Shown here one piece after another: positions 1-7,980 of a stretch of DNA of 60,151 nucleotides. Origin of the DNA: Candidatus Poseidonia sp. (GTDB lineage Archaea > Thermoplasmatota > Poseidoniia > Poseidoniales > Poseidoniaceae). Made by a program: the position numbers and the translations under genes. Each line of letters begins with the position of its first letter. The first letter of the stretch is position 1. The stretch covers positions 1 through 60,151 of the forward strand of contig JAUREO010000005.1 of NCBI GenBank assembly GCA_030827365.1, read 5' to 3'. The notes beneath the pieces were generated by a model. It made no database searches, had not been told where the DNA came from, and worked only from the letters and a program-made list of their open reading frames with translations.

Positions 1-26
1 TATTGGTCAATTATTTGTTCTGACAT
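1..26 (-). CDS. 5' end of an unidentified gene, cut by the window edge
   Basis: Reading the minus strand, an ATG at 26 follows a GGAGGATGA ribosome binding site (about 32-40) that overlaps the stop codon of the TadC-like gene. Only the first eight codons (MSEQIIDQ) are inside the window, so no function can be given. The tight coupling suggests the gene is the next member of the same operon. Confidence 0.5.
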
Positions 27-32
27 TGTTCT

Positions 33-764
33 TCATCCTCCAATCGCTTTCACGGCACCAAGGTAGAGTCCCATCGAAAGAACCATCCACAATGGAAGCC
101 ACCACAGCATATCCTTCAGCCTACCTAACATTCGTCCAGTAACGCCTACTCCGATCACTGAAGCGACAGCAAAAAACATAGCAAATGTCGAATTAAATTC
201 TGAGATTTGATACCCCTTGCTGGCAGGGGCAAATAACCCGACAATAAACGCAATGAGCACTGGTAAGCCAATACTTACAAAGAGAATAATAAGAATGCCT
301 CTTCCTTGTAATTCAACTTCTCTTTGATTCATGAGATCGTTCAATCGTTCATAATCACGACTTAAGTCCGCAAGTATTGGTTGTAACGGAGCATCCTGCT
401 GTAGTGCAGTTTCAACCAGAACCATAACCCTTTGAACTTGTGTTGAACGAGTTTTTGCAGCAAATGAAGCTAACATTGCTTCAAATGAAGAAGAGTGTGA
501 TTCTCGTAATGTATCTTTGAGTATCGAAGTGAGCAAACCTGGAGATGAATCCGCTTGCTCCTTCATTGCTTCTTGAAGGCCTCGACCAGCACCCACAGAA
601 TCAGAGAGGGCTTCAAGGAAACCAGGAAGTTGATTTTCAATATCTCTTCTTCTTTTTCTTTCAAGCATCGGTGGAATTCCACCACCAATACAGGCGACTG
701 CAATGATGAGGATATACAGCATCAATGGTGAGTCATTGAAGGATTCTAAAATTCGTGGTATCAT
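33..764 (-). CDS. TadC/FlaJ-like type II secretion system F-domain membrane protein
   Basis: This 243-aa protein resembles the integral-membrane platform proteins (T2SF domain) of archaeal type IV-pilus-like and Tad machines, which sit in the cytoplasmic membrane under the assembly ATPase. It has an N-terminal hydrophobic helix (about residues 16-30), a basic patch with RKRRR, a soluble helical T2SF domain (about 45-150), and a C-terminal group of three hydrophobic helices. It begins 6 nt after the stop of the TadB-like partner, so the two probably pair as the split halves of a FlaJ-type platform. No assembly ATPase or prepilin gene is visible here. Family assignment is good; the structure assembled (pilus or secretion apparatus) cannot be told. 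Confidence 0.75.
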   Translation of the reverse strand: MIPRILESFNDSPLMLYILIIAVACIGGGIPPMLERKRRRDIENQLPGFLEALSDSVGAGRGLQEAMKEQADSSPGLLTSILKDTLRESHSSSFEAMLASFAAKTRSTQVQRVMVLVETALQQDAPLQPILADLSRDYERLNDLMNQREVELQGRGILIILFVSIGLPVLIAFIVGLFAPASKGYQISEFNSTFAMFFAVASVIGVGVTGRMLGRLKDMLWWLPLWMVLSMGLYLGAVKAIGG

Positions 765-770
765 AAGGTA

Positions 771-1352
771 TCACAGCCCTGGGTCCTTCGTGTGTGCTTT
801 TAAGCCAATGAAAAACATAGCAACGAGCGTTAGAATAAGTCCAACATTGACCACCGAATTCATAACAGCGGCATCGGGTAAACTCATGAATGCACCGAGG
901 TCTCCAGACATGATTTGTGGAACAAGACCAATAATGGCGAGGATGATTGGGCCAATCATACCGATTGATAATAGTGATTCCGGAACGCCTCCGAGCGTTT
1001 CGATGTATTTTTCCACTTCTTCAGTTCGCTCTTCTTCCATTCTTGCACCTTGCTTCTTGAGTGTATCAACAAGATCAGTGTTCTGTGTAACATTCGTGTA
1101 GAGTGTGTTAAGGAGCCGTTGGTAACCCTTCGATTCAGCAGTCTTTTGAAGTGCTTTAAGTTCATCACCTAATCCACGTGTTTTACCTGAAGTCAGTCGT
1201 TCCATCATGCTCGAAAAGTCTTCAGAAATAATGCCATAACCACCCTTTCCGATGGTATGTAATGCTGCTTCTAAACCAACACCAGAAGAAATAAGGACAT
1301 CCAACGTTCGAATGACATAGAGAAGTTCTCTTTTTTCCTGAAGGCTTCGCAT
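771..1352 (-). CDS. TadB/FlaJ-like type II secretion system F-domain membrane protein
   Basis: This 193-aa protein is the companion of the TadC-like gene that follows it. The first 120 residues are a helical T2SF-like cytoplasmic domain with the typical pattern of a helix, Gly-rich turn and long amphipathic helices. The rest holds three hydrophobic segments (about 123-145, 160-182 and nearby). It is shorter than bacterial TadB (about 300 aa) because the usual N-terminal membrane part is missing. It starts 10 nt after the 117-aa unknown gene, with a GATGGTGA ribosome-binding-like sequence before the ATG. It probably forms a heteromeric platform with its neighbour. Confidence 0.7.
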   Translation of the reverse strand: MRSLQEKRELLYVIRTLDVLISSGVGLEAALHTIGKGGYGIISEDFSSMMERLTSGKTRGLGDELKALQKTAESKGYQRLLNTLYTNVTQNTDLVDTLKKQGARMEEERTEEVEKYIETLGGVPESLLSIGMIGPIILAIIGLVPQIMSGDLGAFMSLPDAAVMNSVVNVGLILTLVAMFFIGLKAHTKDPGL

Positions 1353-1362
1353 TGTTTCACCA

Positions 1363-1716
1363 TCAAATTACATCTTCAATAAATTCAAACAAAAATGAAC
1401 CATTTTGACTATCGTATTCTAGAACCGAAAAAATAACCTTGACATCTCGTTCATCAAATGGGTCATGGATGAACGGTTGACCTGTACGAAACATGGAAAC
1501 GATTTTCTTGTAATCCTCCAGATTTAATTCACCACGAACGCTATACACGGAAGATTCTGAACCCTCATCATGTAGGTCATCGCCTTCACCCCCGCGGAGA
1601 ACAGTACGAGTGAGTCTTCTTGTCATTCGGACATGAATATCAGCATTTGGAATTCGCATCCAATCCGAACTAGAAGTTGCGGTCGCGGGACGAATAAAGA
1701 AATCGATGCCAGCCAT
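1363..1716 (-). CDS. Conserved-looking small protein of unknown function (117 aa)
   Basis: I do not recognise a family with confidence. The protein is soluble, with no signal or membrane segment. The N-terminal half is rich in Arg and Thr. The C-terminal half is a beta-rich domain with the motif NLEDYKKIVSMF followed by a HDPF turn. The shape of the second half is loosely like phage or secretion-system baseplate proteins that begin with a short 'DYxxI..M...G' element, but that is only an impression. It lies between the RPA-associated gene and the TadB-like gene and could belong to either. A TATA-like AT-rich element about 30 nt upstream and no clear ribosome binding site suggest it may start its own leaderless transcript. 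Confidence 0.55.
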   Translation of the reverse strand: MAGIDFFIRPATATSSSDWMRIPNADIHVRMTRRLTRTVLRGGEGDDLHDEGSESSVYSVRGELNLEDYKKIVSMFRTGQPFIHDPFDERDVKVIFSVLEYDSQNGSFLFEFIEDVI

Positions 1717-1761
1717 TGAGCGAAGGAGGTTAAGTGAAGGTATTCAATTTGACGGGTCAAA

Positions 1762-2697
1762 CTATTGGCCATGAATCATAATGAACCAACCGAAACGTGG
1801 TTCTTCAATCACACCATTTTGAATCAAAAGGTCAATGGCTTCCTCAGTGGTTTCTCGATCGAAACCTTTGGACATCGTATTTGACATGATGGTTTGATAT
1901 TGAACGCCTTCGCCTTGGTCGAAGTGTGATATGACCGTCTTGATGAGGTCTCCAACCGATTGATCACTTGAGTCAGTGTCTTCATTGATTGGTAACCGGA
2001 TTTCGGGCGGGGGTGTAGTTGCTGCGTCGATTTTTCCTTCAGCAATATCGAGTGCTTGCATGACATTTAGTTTGAAAACTTCGAGGTCGACATCGCCATA
2101 ATGGTGTCGAGCAGCCACCATGGATTGATGGAGGCGTTGAGGAATGTCCGTGTTTGAGAAGCCTTCCAACGTTGCTTCAACATCAAGAGATGATGCCCAA
2201 TATTGAATTCTATTGTAGGTTGATTCTGCAGCATCAAGGAGCCAATTTGCGTACTTTTGTCGAGTGATCTCGGTCATCTCCTCGGGTCGTAATGAAGTGT
2301 ATACTCCTCCATCCTCAGATTGATACCACCTTGTTTTCGCAATCAAACCAACGAGAATGGGTTCACTTGATGACACTCGTTCATGAAGTTGGTGAATTAA
2401 CTCTTGAAGTGATAAAGACGAATATTCGCCGATTGAAAAGTAAAACAAACCTGTGGGGTCTCGAATTTGACCTTGATACATTTGAGTTCCGTTTGATGTT
2501 TCCCTTACTTCAAGTCTTTCGAGAAGTCCTGCGACAACGATTCTGTTGACTTTACAACCAAGTTTCGTAATGACGAAAGTGGGGTCATATTCTCCAGGTC
2601 CTTTTTCGTGCAGATGGGAACTTCCAAATTCAGAAGCGAGCATAAGCTCGCTTGGTTGCCGAACAATTTGTCGTTGCTCCATTAGTTCCACCCCCAC
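1762..2697 (-). CDS. RPA-associated OB-fold protein (COG3390 type)
   Basis: This 311-aa protein matches the archaeal RPA-associated family that is normally encoded next to the large RPA and binds it, like the RPA32 subunit of eukaryotes. Residues about 40-150 form an OB fold (VNRIVVAGLLERLE, then the strand GQIRDPTGLFYFSIGEY). A helical stretch follows, and the last 70 residues look like a winged helix (QTIMSNTMSKGFDRETTEEAIDLL). It overlaps the end of the large RPA gene by 16 nt, which supports joint translation. The first ATG-compatible start after MGVEL (MEQRQ) is an alternative. Role: protecting single-stranded DNA in replication and repair. Confidence 0.82.
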   Translation of the reverse strand: MGVELMEQRQIVRQPSELMLASEFGSSHLHEKGPGEYDPTFVITKLGCKVNRIVVAGLLERLEVRETSNGTQMYQGQIRDPTGLFYFSIGEYSSLSLQELIHQLHERVSSSEPILVGLIAKTRWYQSEDGGVYTSLRPEEMTEITRQKYANWLLDAAESTYNRIQYWASSLDVEATLEGFSNTDIPQRLHQSMVAARHHYGDVDLEVFKLNVMQALDIAEGKIDAATTPPPEIRLPINEDTDSSDQSVGDLIKTVISHFDQGEGVQYQTIMSNTMSKGFDRETTEEAIDLLIQNGVIEEPRFGWFIMIHGQ

Positions 2698-4361
2698 AAT
2701 GCACGTAATTCAGTCGCCCTCATTTGTGGATCTCGTTCAGGGATACTAATTTCTGATGCAAGAATCATGGTTCCCTGTCCATCAATAATTGCCCTACCTT
2801 TGACCACAGCAAAAGAAGTGAGCAGTTGAGAGCGCAAGTCCATCAAAAACTGGTCTTGACCAGCCTCGATGGACTTCTTGAATTCCTTTTCGTTGAGTCC
2901 AGTCAATTGCAATGAAGCCTCCTTGTTAGCAAGAATAGATGCGGTTGAGCCATGGGCATCAAGAATGAGGCGTAAACGAATGTCTTCTTCTCCTGGTTGC
3001 TCACCATGCTCAAAACAGCGTCCTTCCCTCATGACTTTACGGCATTCGGGGCAACGCAAAATGAGGCCAGAATCCTCTTTCACACTCACGATTGTGCCTT
3101 GGGTTTCAATGCCAACGCGTGAGCCTCCAGCAGCTAATTCATCGAGTTTCACCTCGACAAAATGAGATTCAGGGTCAATGTCCCCCTCCCAAGGAGGGTC
3201 TTCAAGTACAGTCAATTGAGAGGCCGAATCAACCATAATGTCAGGAATACCTTGCCAAGCAGAAACACGAGCAGAAGTTATTTTTACAAATAATGGGAGG
3301 TCTTTCTCTTCAAAAGAAACATCTTCCCATACCGTCATTTTGCACGAACCAGTAGGGTCGATGGCTTGTCCAGACCAAAGGTGTCGCTCCTCTCCTTCCC
3401 GTTCAAATGTACGTTTCATCCAATCCGTAATTTGCACGATAATATCTGCATCTCTTGTTCCATCTCGAAGATTTGAAATTGTTGTCATAGAGGATCGCTT
3501 CAAATCGTCAACTGAAGAGAATTTAGAATCGTGATATGGTTCGATTTTTGTCGTTCGTCCGAAATTTAATTCAGGTGTGTCTCTGAAGGTTTTAATTTGT
3601 GCTCCAGAGATTTTGATCAAAGCACCGACTTCGTGAGAAAATGGTTCCCATGAAAGAAAACCGATATGGCCGGATGAATCGGCAATACGACCACGAATCA
3701 CGTCGATTGAGCCTGAACCATCTTTTCGATGAATTTGGTCGTTTTTGATAGACAGAACTCTGCCGACAACTGTAACGTATCCATCGTTTGGCAGTTCAGC
3801 AATGTCTTGTGGATCTTCGGTTTTGACCGTTGAACCTGTCCCTTCTTGAAGGACAACGATTCTTGAGCTTTGGTTGATGTTGATGGACATTTTACCATTG
3901 TATTCATTGACAGATGCTCCTTCGAGTCGGATGATACTACCCGGGAGTAATTGAGAGTTACTGCCCCAATCCTTGTAATCCCATCTTGTTCTTTTTTGTT
4001 CATTTTCCCAAGGAAGGTCTTCAATCATTCCAAATGCGATTTGTCGTTCCTCACCTCGAATGAGTTGCTGACGAAGATTATGAGAAACCACAGCGACTTC
4101 GATTTCAACATCTTTGTCATCACCTTTTAATTCATTGAATTGGACAACCTTTTTTGTTTGTCGTTGTTGTGTTGGTTTCGACTTTAAAGGTGTGTCTGTT
4201 TCACTTTGAAACTTACGTAAAACAGACCTCAATGCATCTTGAGGAGGAATATAAAATTCAGTTTCATATTTTTCAAATGCCGAATGAATCTCATCCGGTG
4301 ATGCATCAGGAATTTCTTTCAACACAGCATCAATGTAATCTGAATACTTTGAATCACTCAT
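2682..4361 (-). CDS. rpa1: Replication protein A, large single-stranded DNA-binding protein
   Basis: This protein of about 559 aa has several successive OB-fold domains (roughly 60-150, 165-260, 270-370 and 380-500) and a zinc-finger motif near residues 437-455 (CPEC then CFEH) inside the last OB fold. That is the layout of euryarchaeal RPA41/RFA proteins (COG1599). It coats single-stranded DNA during replication, repair and recombination. I chose the ATG at 4361 because a GGAGG sequence lies 8 nt before it; a longer reading from a TTG at 4379 would swallow that ribosome binding site. The next gene, which it overlaps, encodes its usual partner. The link to upstream hel308 is a plausible repair context. 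Confidence 0.88.
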   Translation of the reverse strand: MSDSKYSDYIDAVLKEIPDASPDEIHSAFEKYETEFYIPPQDALRSVLRKFQSETDTPLKSKPTQQRQTKKVVQFNELKGDDKDVEIEVAVVSHNLRQQLIRGEERQIAFGMIEDLPWENEQKRTRWDYKDWGSNSQLLPGSIIRLEGASVNEYNGKMSININQSSRIVVLQEGTGSTVKTEDPQDIAELPNDGYVTVVGRVLSIKNDQIHRKDGSGSIDVIRGRIADSSGHIGFLSWEPFSHEVGALIKISGAQIKTFRDTPELNFGRTTKIEPYHDSKFSSVDDLKRSSMTTISNLRDGTRDADIIVQITDWMKRTFEREGEERHLWSGQAIDPTGSCKMTVWEDVSFEEKDLPLFVKITSARVSAWQGIPDIMVDSASQLTVLEDPPWEGDIDPESHFVEVKLDELAAGGSRVGIETQGTIVSVKEDSGLILRCPECRKVMREGRCFEHGEQPGEEDIRLRLILDAHGSTASILANKEASLQLTGLNEKEFKKSIEAGQDQFLMDLRSQLLTSFAVVKGRAIIDGQGTMILASEISIPERDPQMRATELRALWGWN

Positions 4362-4479
4362 TAAAGAAGCCTCCGTCAAGCGTGTGTTCTCTCAGCCTGA
4401 CAAGAGGACAGGCGATGGTTTTTCGTGCGGGTTGGGGAAGACAATACACTCCATTTACCTCCATGGTGAAAGCCACCAT
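4354..4479 (-). CDS. Possible leader peptide or small ORF in front of rpa1
   Basis: A 41-codon open frame runs in the leader of the RPA gene from ATG at 4479 (second ATG at 4464) to a TGA that overlaps the RPA start codon region by 8 nt. A TATA-like sequence at 4490-4497 would place a transcript start very near the second ATG, so a leaderless small peptide of 36 aa is possible. Nothing in its sequence (two Cys, several Arg) points to a family. It may equally be untranslated leader RNA. Confidence 0.2.
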   Translation of the reverse strand: MVAFTMEVNGVYCLPQPARKTIACPLVRLREHTLDGGFFNE

Positions 4480-4489
4480 TGACGACAGG

Positions 4490-4497
4490 GTATAAAC
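4490..4497 (-). promoter_or_regulatory. TATA-like box for an internal promoter before rpa1
   Basis: On the minus strand the sequence reads TTTATACC inside the 154-bp gap between pmbA and rpa1. An archaeal TATA box here would start transcription near 4465, giving the RPA genes a promoter independent of the tldD-pmbA genes. The gap also holds two short inverted repeats: GCCTG/CAGGC, and ATGGTG/CACCAT at 4463-4479. Inferred from sequence only. Confidence 0.4.
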
Positions 4498-4533
4498 AAT
4501 GTCATTCAAAAAATTGCTGACGAGATGAAGCAA

Positions 4534-5919
4534 TTAAGCAGGATTGATTTTGATGTGTGATTGCAAGGCAACATCAGTGAGGTGAAATCGTCCCCGGACA
4601 GAAATCTCGTTTCCAAGTTCAACATTTGACTGAAGCGCTGATATGAGGTTCCCCGAAATTCCAGCCTGAGAAAGCGGTCCAACAATCTCGCCATTTTCGA
4701 CTCGTAAAATTGTGCTGGAGGTGACAGAAAAATCACCAGATGTGGGGTTTGCAGTATGTGCACCCATGACATCTTGAATAATGTAGCCGGTGTTGATGAT
4801 GTCGAGCAATTCGGCTCTACTGTGTTGCTTTTTTGTCGTTTCTAATATCATTTCAGAGCAAGATGTTGCAGGTGGAGATTGATAACTTGACCGAAACGCA
4901 GAACCCGTTGTTTGTGCCGATTCGACCTTTCCTTCTTGAACCATTTCTGCAGCATCACGGACGGACCACAACGTATTCATCAATACTCCTTGTTTAATCA
5001 GTGGTAATATTTGTGTTGGGACGCCTTCATCATCTCGAGATGAAGAGGCAAGCCCACCCTCCAATCTTCCGTGATTGGTAATGGTAAGGTGAGGGTCAAT
5101 GACCTGCTTGCCCATTTGGTTTGACCAAACCGAAATATTTCTTGCTACACGTTCACCAATGACAGAGTTTGGCACGATATATTTGAACAAGCTTGAAAAT
5201 GCAGAGGGTGTGAAAATCACTTTTGCCTCTTCGGCAGAAAGATTGTGCTTTATTGGATTTTGTGTCATTTCAGCCCAATAAAGAGCGTTGTCAACACAAT
5301 GAGGAATGTTATCTAATTTGACCCTTGAACTTTGGTGATCATAACTTGAAGAAAATGTATCTTTATCTATAGAAAGTTGCACTCCAATTGAGTTTATCGT
5401 TGATTCTCCGGATTCTTCAATGCCCGAACTTGAGATAAGGCATGATGCAGTGGTTGAAACTTCAATGCCGCCCCCCGTGACGATTGCATGCTCATTTTTT
5501 GAAGCAACGTGGGCAAGAATATCATCAGCATTTTGAAGCAAATCCTCTGAACTGGTAGCGACAATGGATTTGTCAAACATACCATCTACCTTCTTCGTTG
5601 ATTCAAATGAAGGCAAATCAAATCCTTGGATTTGCGGCGAGATATTTGCAATTTTTTTTGCTAACTCAATTGCGGAAGAAACGTTCTGAACGTCGACCAG
5701 ATGGGCGAAGCCGAAGCGGCCTTTGTCCACCACCCGAATGCCAAAACCGCCGTCACCTCCGCCTCCGGCAAGGCTAATTTTTCCCGCTTCGATCTCGACA
5801 CCCTCGTTGTAGCTTTGCATGCCAATAATGTCCCATTGTTCAACACCTGCGCTTTTGCACGCATTAGAAATAACATCTGCTTTTTGGAGCAACCTATCGA
5901 GAGCATCAGTTGGAATCAT
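4534..5919 (-). CDS. pmbA: PmbA/TldE-family protein, partner of TldD
   Basis: This 461-aa protein belongs to the PmbA/TldD family. In the family, TldD and TldE (PmbA) form a heterodimeric zinc protease that trims unfolded peptides; TldE itself lacks the metal-binding motif. Consistent with this, no HExxxH is present. The N-terminal domain carries the family pattern GGDGGFGIRVVDKGRFGFAH (about residues 55-75). The C-terminal half has the typical STILRVENGEIVGPL region. It begins 3 nt after the tldD stop codon, so the two are co-translated. Natural substrates in archaea are not known. Confidence 0.88.
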   Translation of the reverse strand: MIPTDALDRLLQKADVISNACKSAGVEQWDIIGMQSYNEGVEIEAGKISLAGGGGDGGFGIRVVDKGRFGFAHLVDVQNVSSAIELAKKIANISPQIQGFDLPSFESTKKVDGMFDKSIVATSSEDLLQNADDILAHVASKNEHAIVTGGGIEVSTTASCLISSSGIEESGESTINSIGVQLSIDKDTFSSSYDHQSSRVKLDNIPHCVDNALYWAEMTQNPIKHNLSAEEAKVIFTPSAFSSLFKYIVPNSVIGERVARNISVWSNQMGKQVIDPHLTITNHGRLEGGLASSSRDDEGVPTQILPLIKQGVLMNTLWSVRDAAEMVQEGKVESAQTTGSAFRSSYQSPPATSCSEMILETTKKQHSRAELLDIINTGYIIQDVMGAHTANPTSGDFSVTSSTILRVENGEIVGPLSQAGISGNLISALQSNVELGNEISVRGRFHLTDVALQSHIKINPA

Positions 5920-5922
5920 ACT

Positions 5923-7359
5923 TCAACCAACCAGTGCTTCTTTGATTCTCATGAGTGGGCCGCCATCACCAACTGGAACTGTTTGTCCTTTACCGCAGAA
6001 ACCTGGTGAAGCGATAGTAGCATCTTTTGTTAATCCGTCCACATTATTGAGAATTTCAAGGGTCATTCCACTGACACTCACGTCTTTTAGAGGAGTCGTT
6101 AATTCACCATTTTCAATGAGCCATGATTCTTGTGCAGAAAATTGGAAAGAACCACGGCCAGTGTCAACTTGACCCCCTCTTGAGCCACATGCATAGACGC
6201 CAAACTGGATATCCGCAAGGAGGTCGTCAAGATCTTTATGAGTTCCACCTTGAATAATTGTGTTTGACATTCGTACCATTGGATGATGCAATCCATCTTG
6301 TGCTCTTGCCCCAGCATTTGGCTCAATTCCAAAATGATAAGCTGTTTCTCGGTGATTGAGATATTCGGTGAGAACGCCGTTCTTAATCAATAATTTTTCA
6401 CGGGTGTTCAAGCCCTCATCATCGATAGGAAATGCTCCATAACCGCCACGTAGCGTAGGGTCATCAACAACTGTCACAATGTCACTACCTATCTTCTGGC
6501 CAAGTTTTCCATCAAGGCATGAATCACCCGCAGCCACTAAATCTGCTTCACAAGGGTGCCCAAGTGCTTCATGGATGTAGACTCCGGTGAGGTCAGGGTC
6601 TGCTACAAGAGGCATTTTTCCTGAGGGTGCTGAACTTGCATTTAGAAGTCGTACAGTAGATTTTTCAGCTTTTGTAGCAAGGGCATCTAAATCTGCCTTT
6701 TCGATAATTTCAACACCACCTTCACCACCTACTCTGGTTCTGTAGGACATGACATTGGTCCCCGAACGCCCTTCCAATGTCGCATGCATCAGTGTGCGTT
6801 GAAAAGACCAAACTCTATCCATGCCTTCTGAAGTGACCAATTCGGTGTGAATGTGTTCATCCATCCAACCGCACTTTACCGATTGAATGGAATGGTGATG
6901 AACAGAGGATGTAAATTCACGCATGTAACCTAATTTTTCGTCGAGTTCAGTCGTTCGGACATCCTTTTTTGTTTGCCAATGAACCTCATCTTGGTAGATT
7001 GGTACCTCTGCGAGATCGATTGGAGGTACATTTGATGCCCTTCGATTTGCAACAGCCTTGGCAAGTTTTACTGTTGATGGTACTTGTTCGTGAATTTGGT
7101 GAAAGTCAGTTGTTGAATGAATTCCCCATGAACCATCGACAAGAACCCTCAGAGTAAGTCCAACTTGCTGGCCAGGAACTGCTGATTCGATTTGCCCATC
7201 TTTCATCTTTATGTCAGTTTCAGTAAGGGCAACCAGTCGAGCTTCTGCGTACTGAGCACCCTCGTCGATGGCAAGGTCAATTGCTTTTGCAATTTTTCGA
7301 GAATCGAGGTATCGATTTGAGAAATCTGCACGCCCATTGTGTTCAGATGAAATGACCAT
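5923..7359 (-). CDS. tldD: TldD-family zinc metalloprotease
   Basis: This 478-aa protein is the catalytic subunit of the TldD/TldE protease. The zinc motif HEALGH lies at residues 263-268 (His263, Glu264, His268), followed by the conserved CEADLV. The Gly-rich strand GSRGGQVDTGRGSF and the C-terminal GSFQF region also fit the family. Length matches bacterial TldD (about 480 aa). The gene sits directly upstream of pmbA with 3 nt between them, the expected arrangement of the heterodimer. Family members process small peptides such as microcin precursors in bacteria. No such precursor gene is visible here. Confidence 0.92.
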   Translation of the reverse strand: MVISSEHNGRADFSNRYLDSRKIAKAIDLAIDEGAQYAEARLVALTETDIKMKDGQIESAVPGQQVGLTLRVLVDGSWGIHSTTDFHQIHEQVPSTVKLAKAVANRRASNVPPIDLAEVPIYQDEVHWQTKKDVRTTELDEKLGYMREFTSSVHHHSIQSVKCGWMDEHIHTELVTSEGMDRVWSFQRTLMHATLEGRSGTNVMSYRTRVGGEGGVEIIEKADLDALATKAEKSTVRLLNASSAPSGKMPLVADPDLTGVYIHEALGHPCEADLVAAGDSCLDGKLGQKIGSDIVTVVDDPTLRGGYGAFPIDDEGLNTREKLLIKNGVLTEYLNHRETAYHFGIEPNAGARAQDGLHHPMVRMSNTIIQGGTHKDLDDLLADIQFGVYACGSRGGQVDTGRGSFQFSAQESWLIENGELTTPLKDVSVSGMTLEILNNVDGLTKDATIASPGFCGKGQTVPVGDGGPLMRIKEALVG

Positions 7360-7405
7360 GATATTGCTAAATTGATGGAGTCCTTTAACCCTCCTAAAAA
7401 TTGGG

Positions 7406-7951
7406 TTACGTTTGTAAATCAGCGTAGTGTATATGCGAAATTGCTAAGATTTCAAAATCAACTGGCTCGGTAAAATCTTGAATACCGAGTTGATTCAATC
7501 CTGCTACATTTGGTGTTCGAGTGGATTCATCTATTTCACAACCCAATAAATCAAGGAGCGACACTGCAATTGTATTGACATCCGAGTTATGAACCTCTGT
7601 GAGTTGAATCACACCTTCAATTTCATCGAATCCAGCCTCCGGTAGATAAATCAACCAACCGTCATTTGAATCTGTGTCAACTCCTGCCCTTGAAAATGCT
7701 TCAGATACATGGTTCGTACCGGCTAAATACCGCAAAAACTCCGCATCAATGGTTCTTGCCAACGCTGTTTTTCGTTCAAATCTACGAACGGATGCTTCCC
7801 AAGCTGTCCAAAGTTGGAAGTCTGAAAAAATTACCTCACTATGACACATAACCCAGCGATTGCTTGGTCTATTGCTGATGAATGTAGGAATAAAATCCGG
7901 GTCGGATTCACCACCTTTTCTTCGCCATGCAAACTTGGGAAATGACTCCAT
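7406..7951 (-). CDS. cgi121: KEOPS complex subunit Cgi121
   Basis: This 181-aa protein has the signature of archaeal Cgi121, RTIDAEFLRYLAGTNHVSEA (about residues 66-85), followed by AGV. Cgi121 is the KEOPS subunit that binds tRNA and the Bud32 kinase. KEOPS makes the universal t6A modification at position 37 of ANN-decoding tRNAs. The N-terminal 45 residues precede the usual family start. The gene follows hel308 closely, an association also seen in other euryarchaea as far as I recall. The other KEOPS subunits (Kae1, Bud32, Pcc1) are not in the window. Confidence 0.85.
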   Translation of the reverse strand: MESFPKFAWRRKGGESDPDFIPTFISNRPSNRWVMCHSEVIFSDFQLWTAWEASVRRFERKTALARTIDAEFLRYLAGTNHVSEAFSRAGVDTDSNDGWLIYLPEAGFDEIEGVIQLTEVHNSDVNTIAVSLLDLLGCEIDESTRTPNVAGLNQLGIQDFTEPVDFEILAISHIHYADLQT

Positions 7952-7980
7952 AATCCACCGTCATGCTCCAACTTTTTGAA

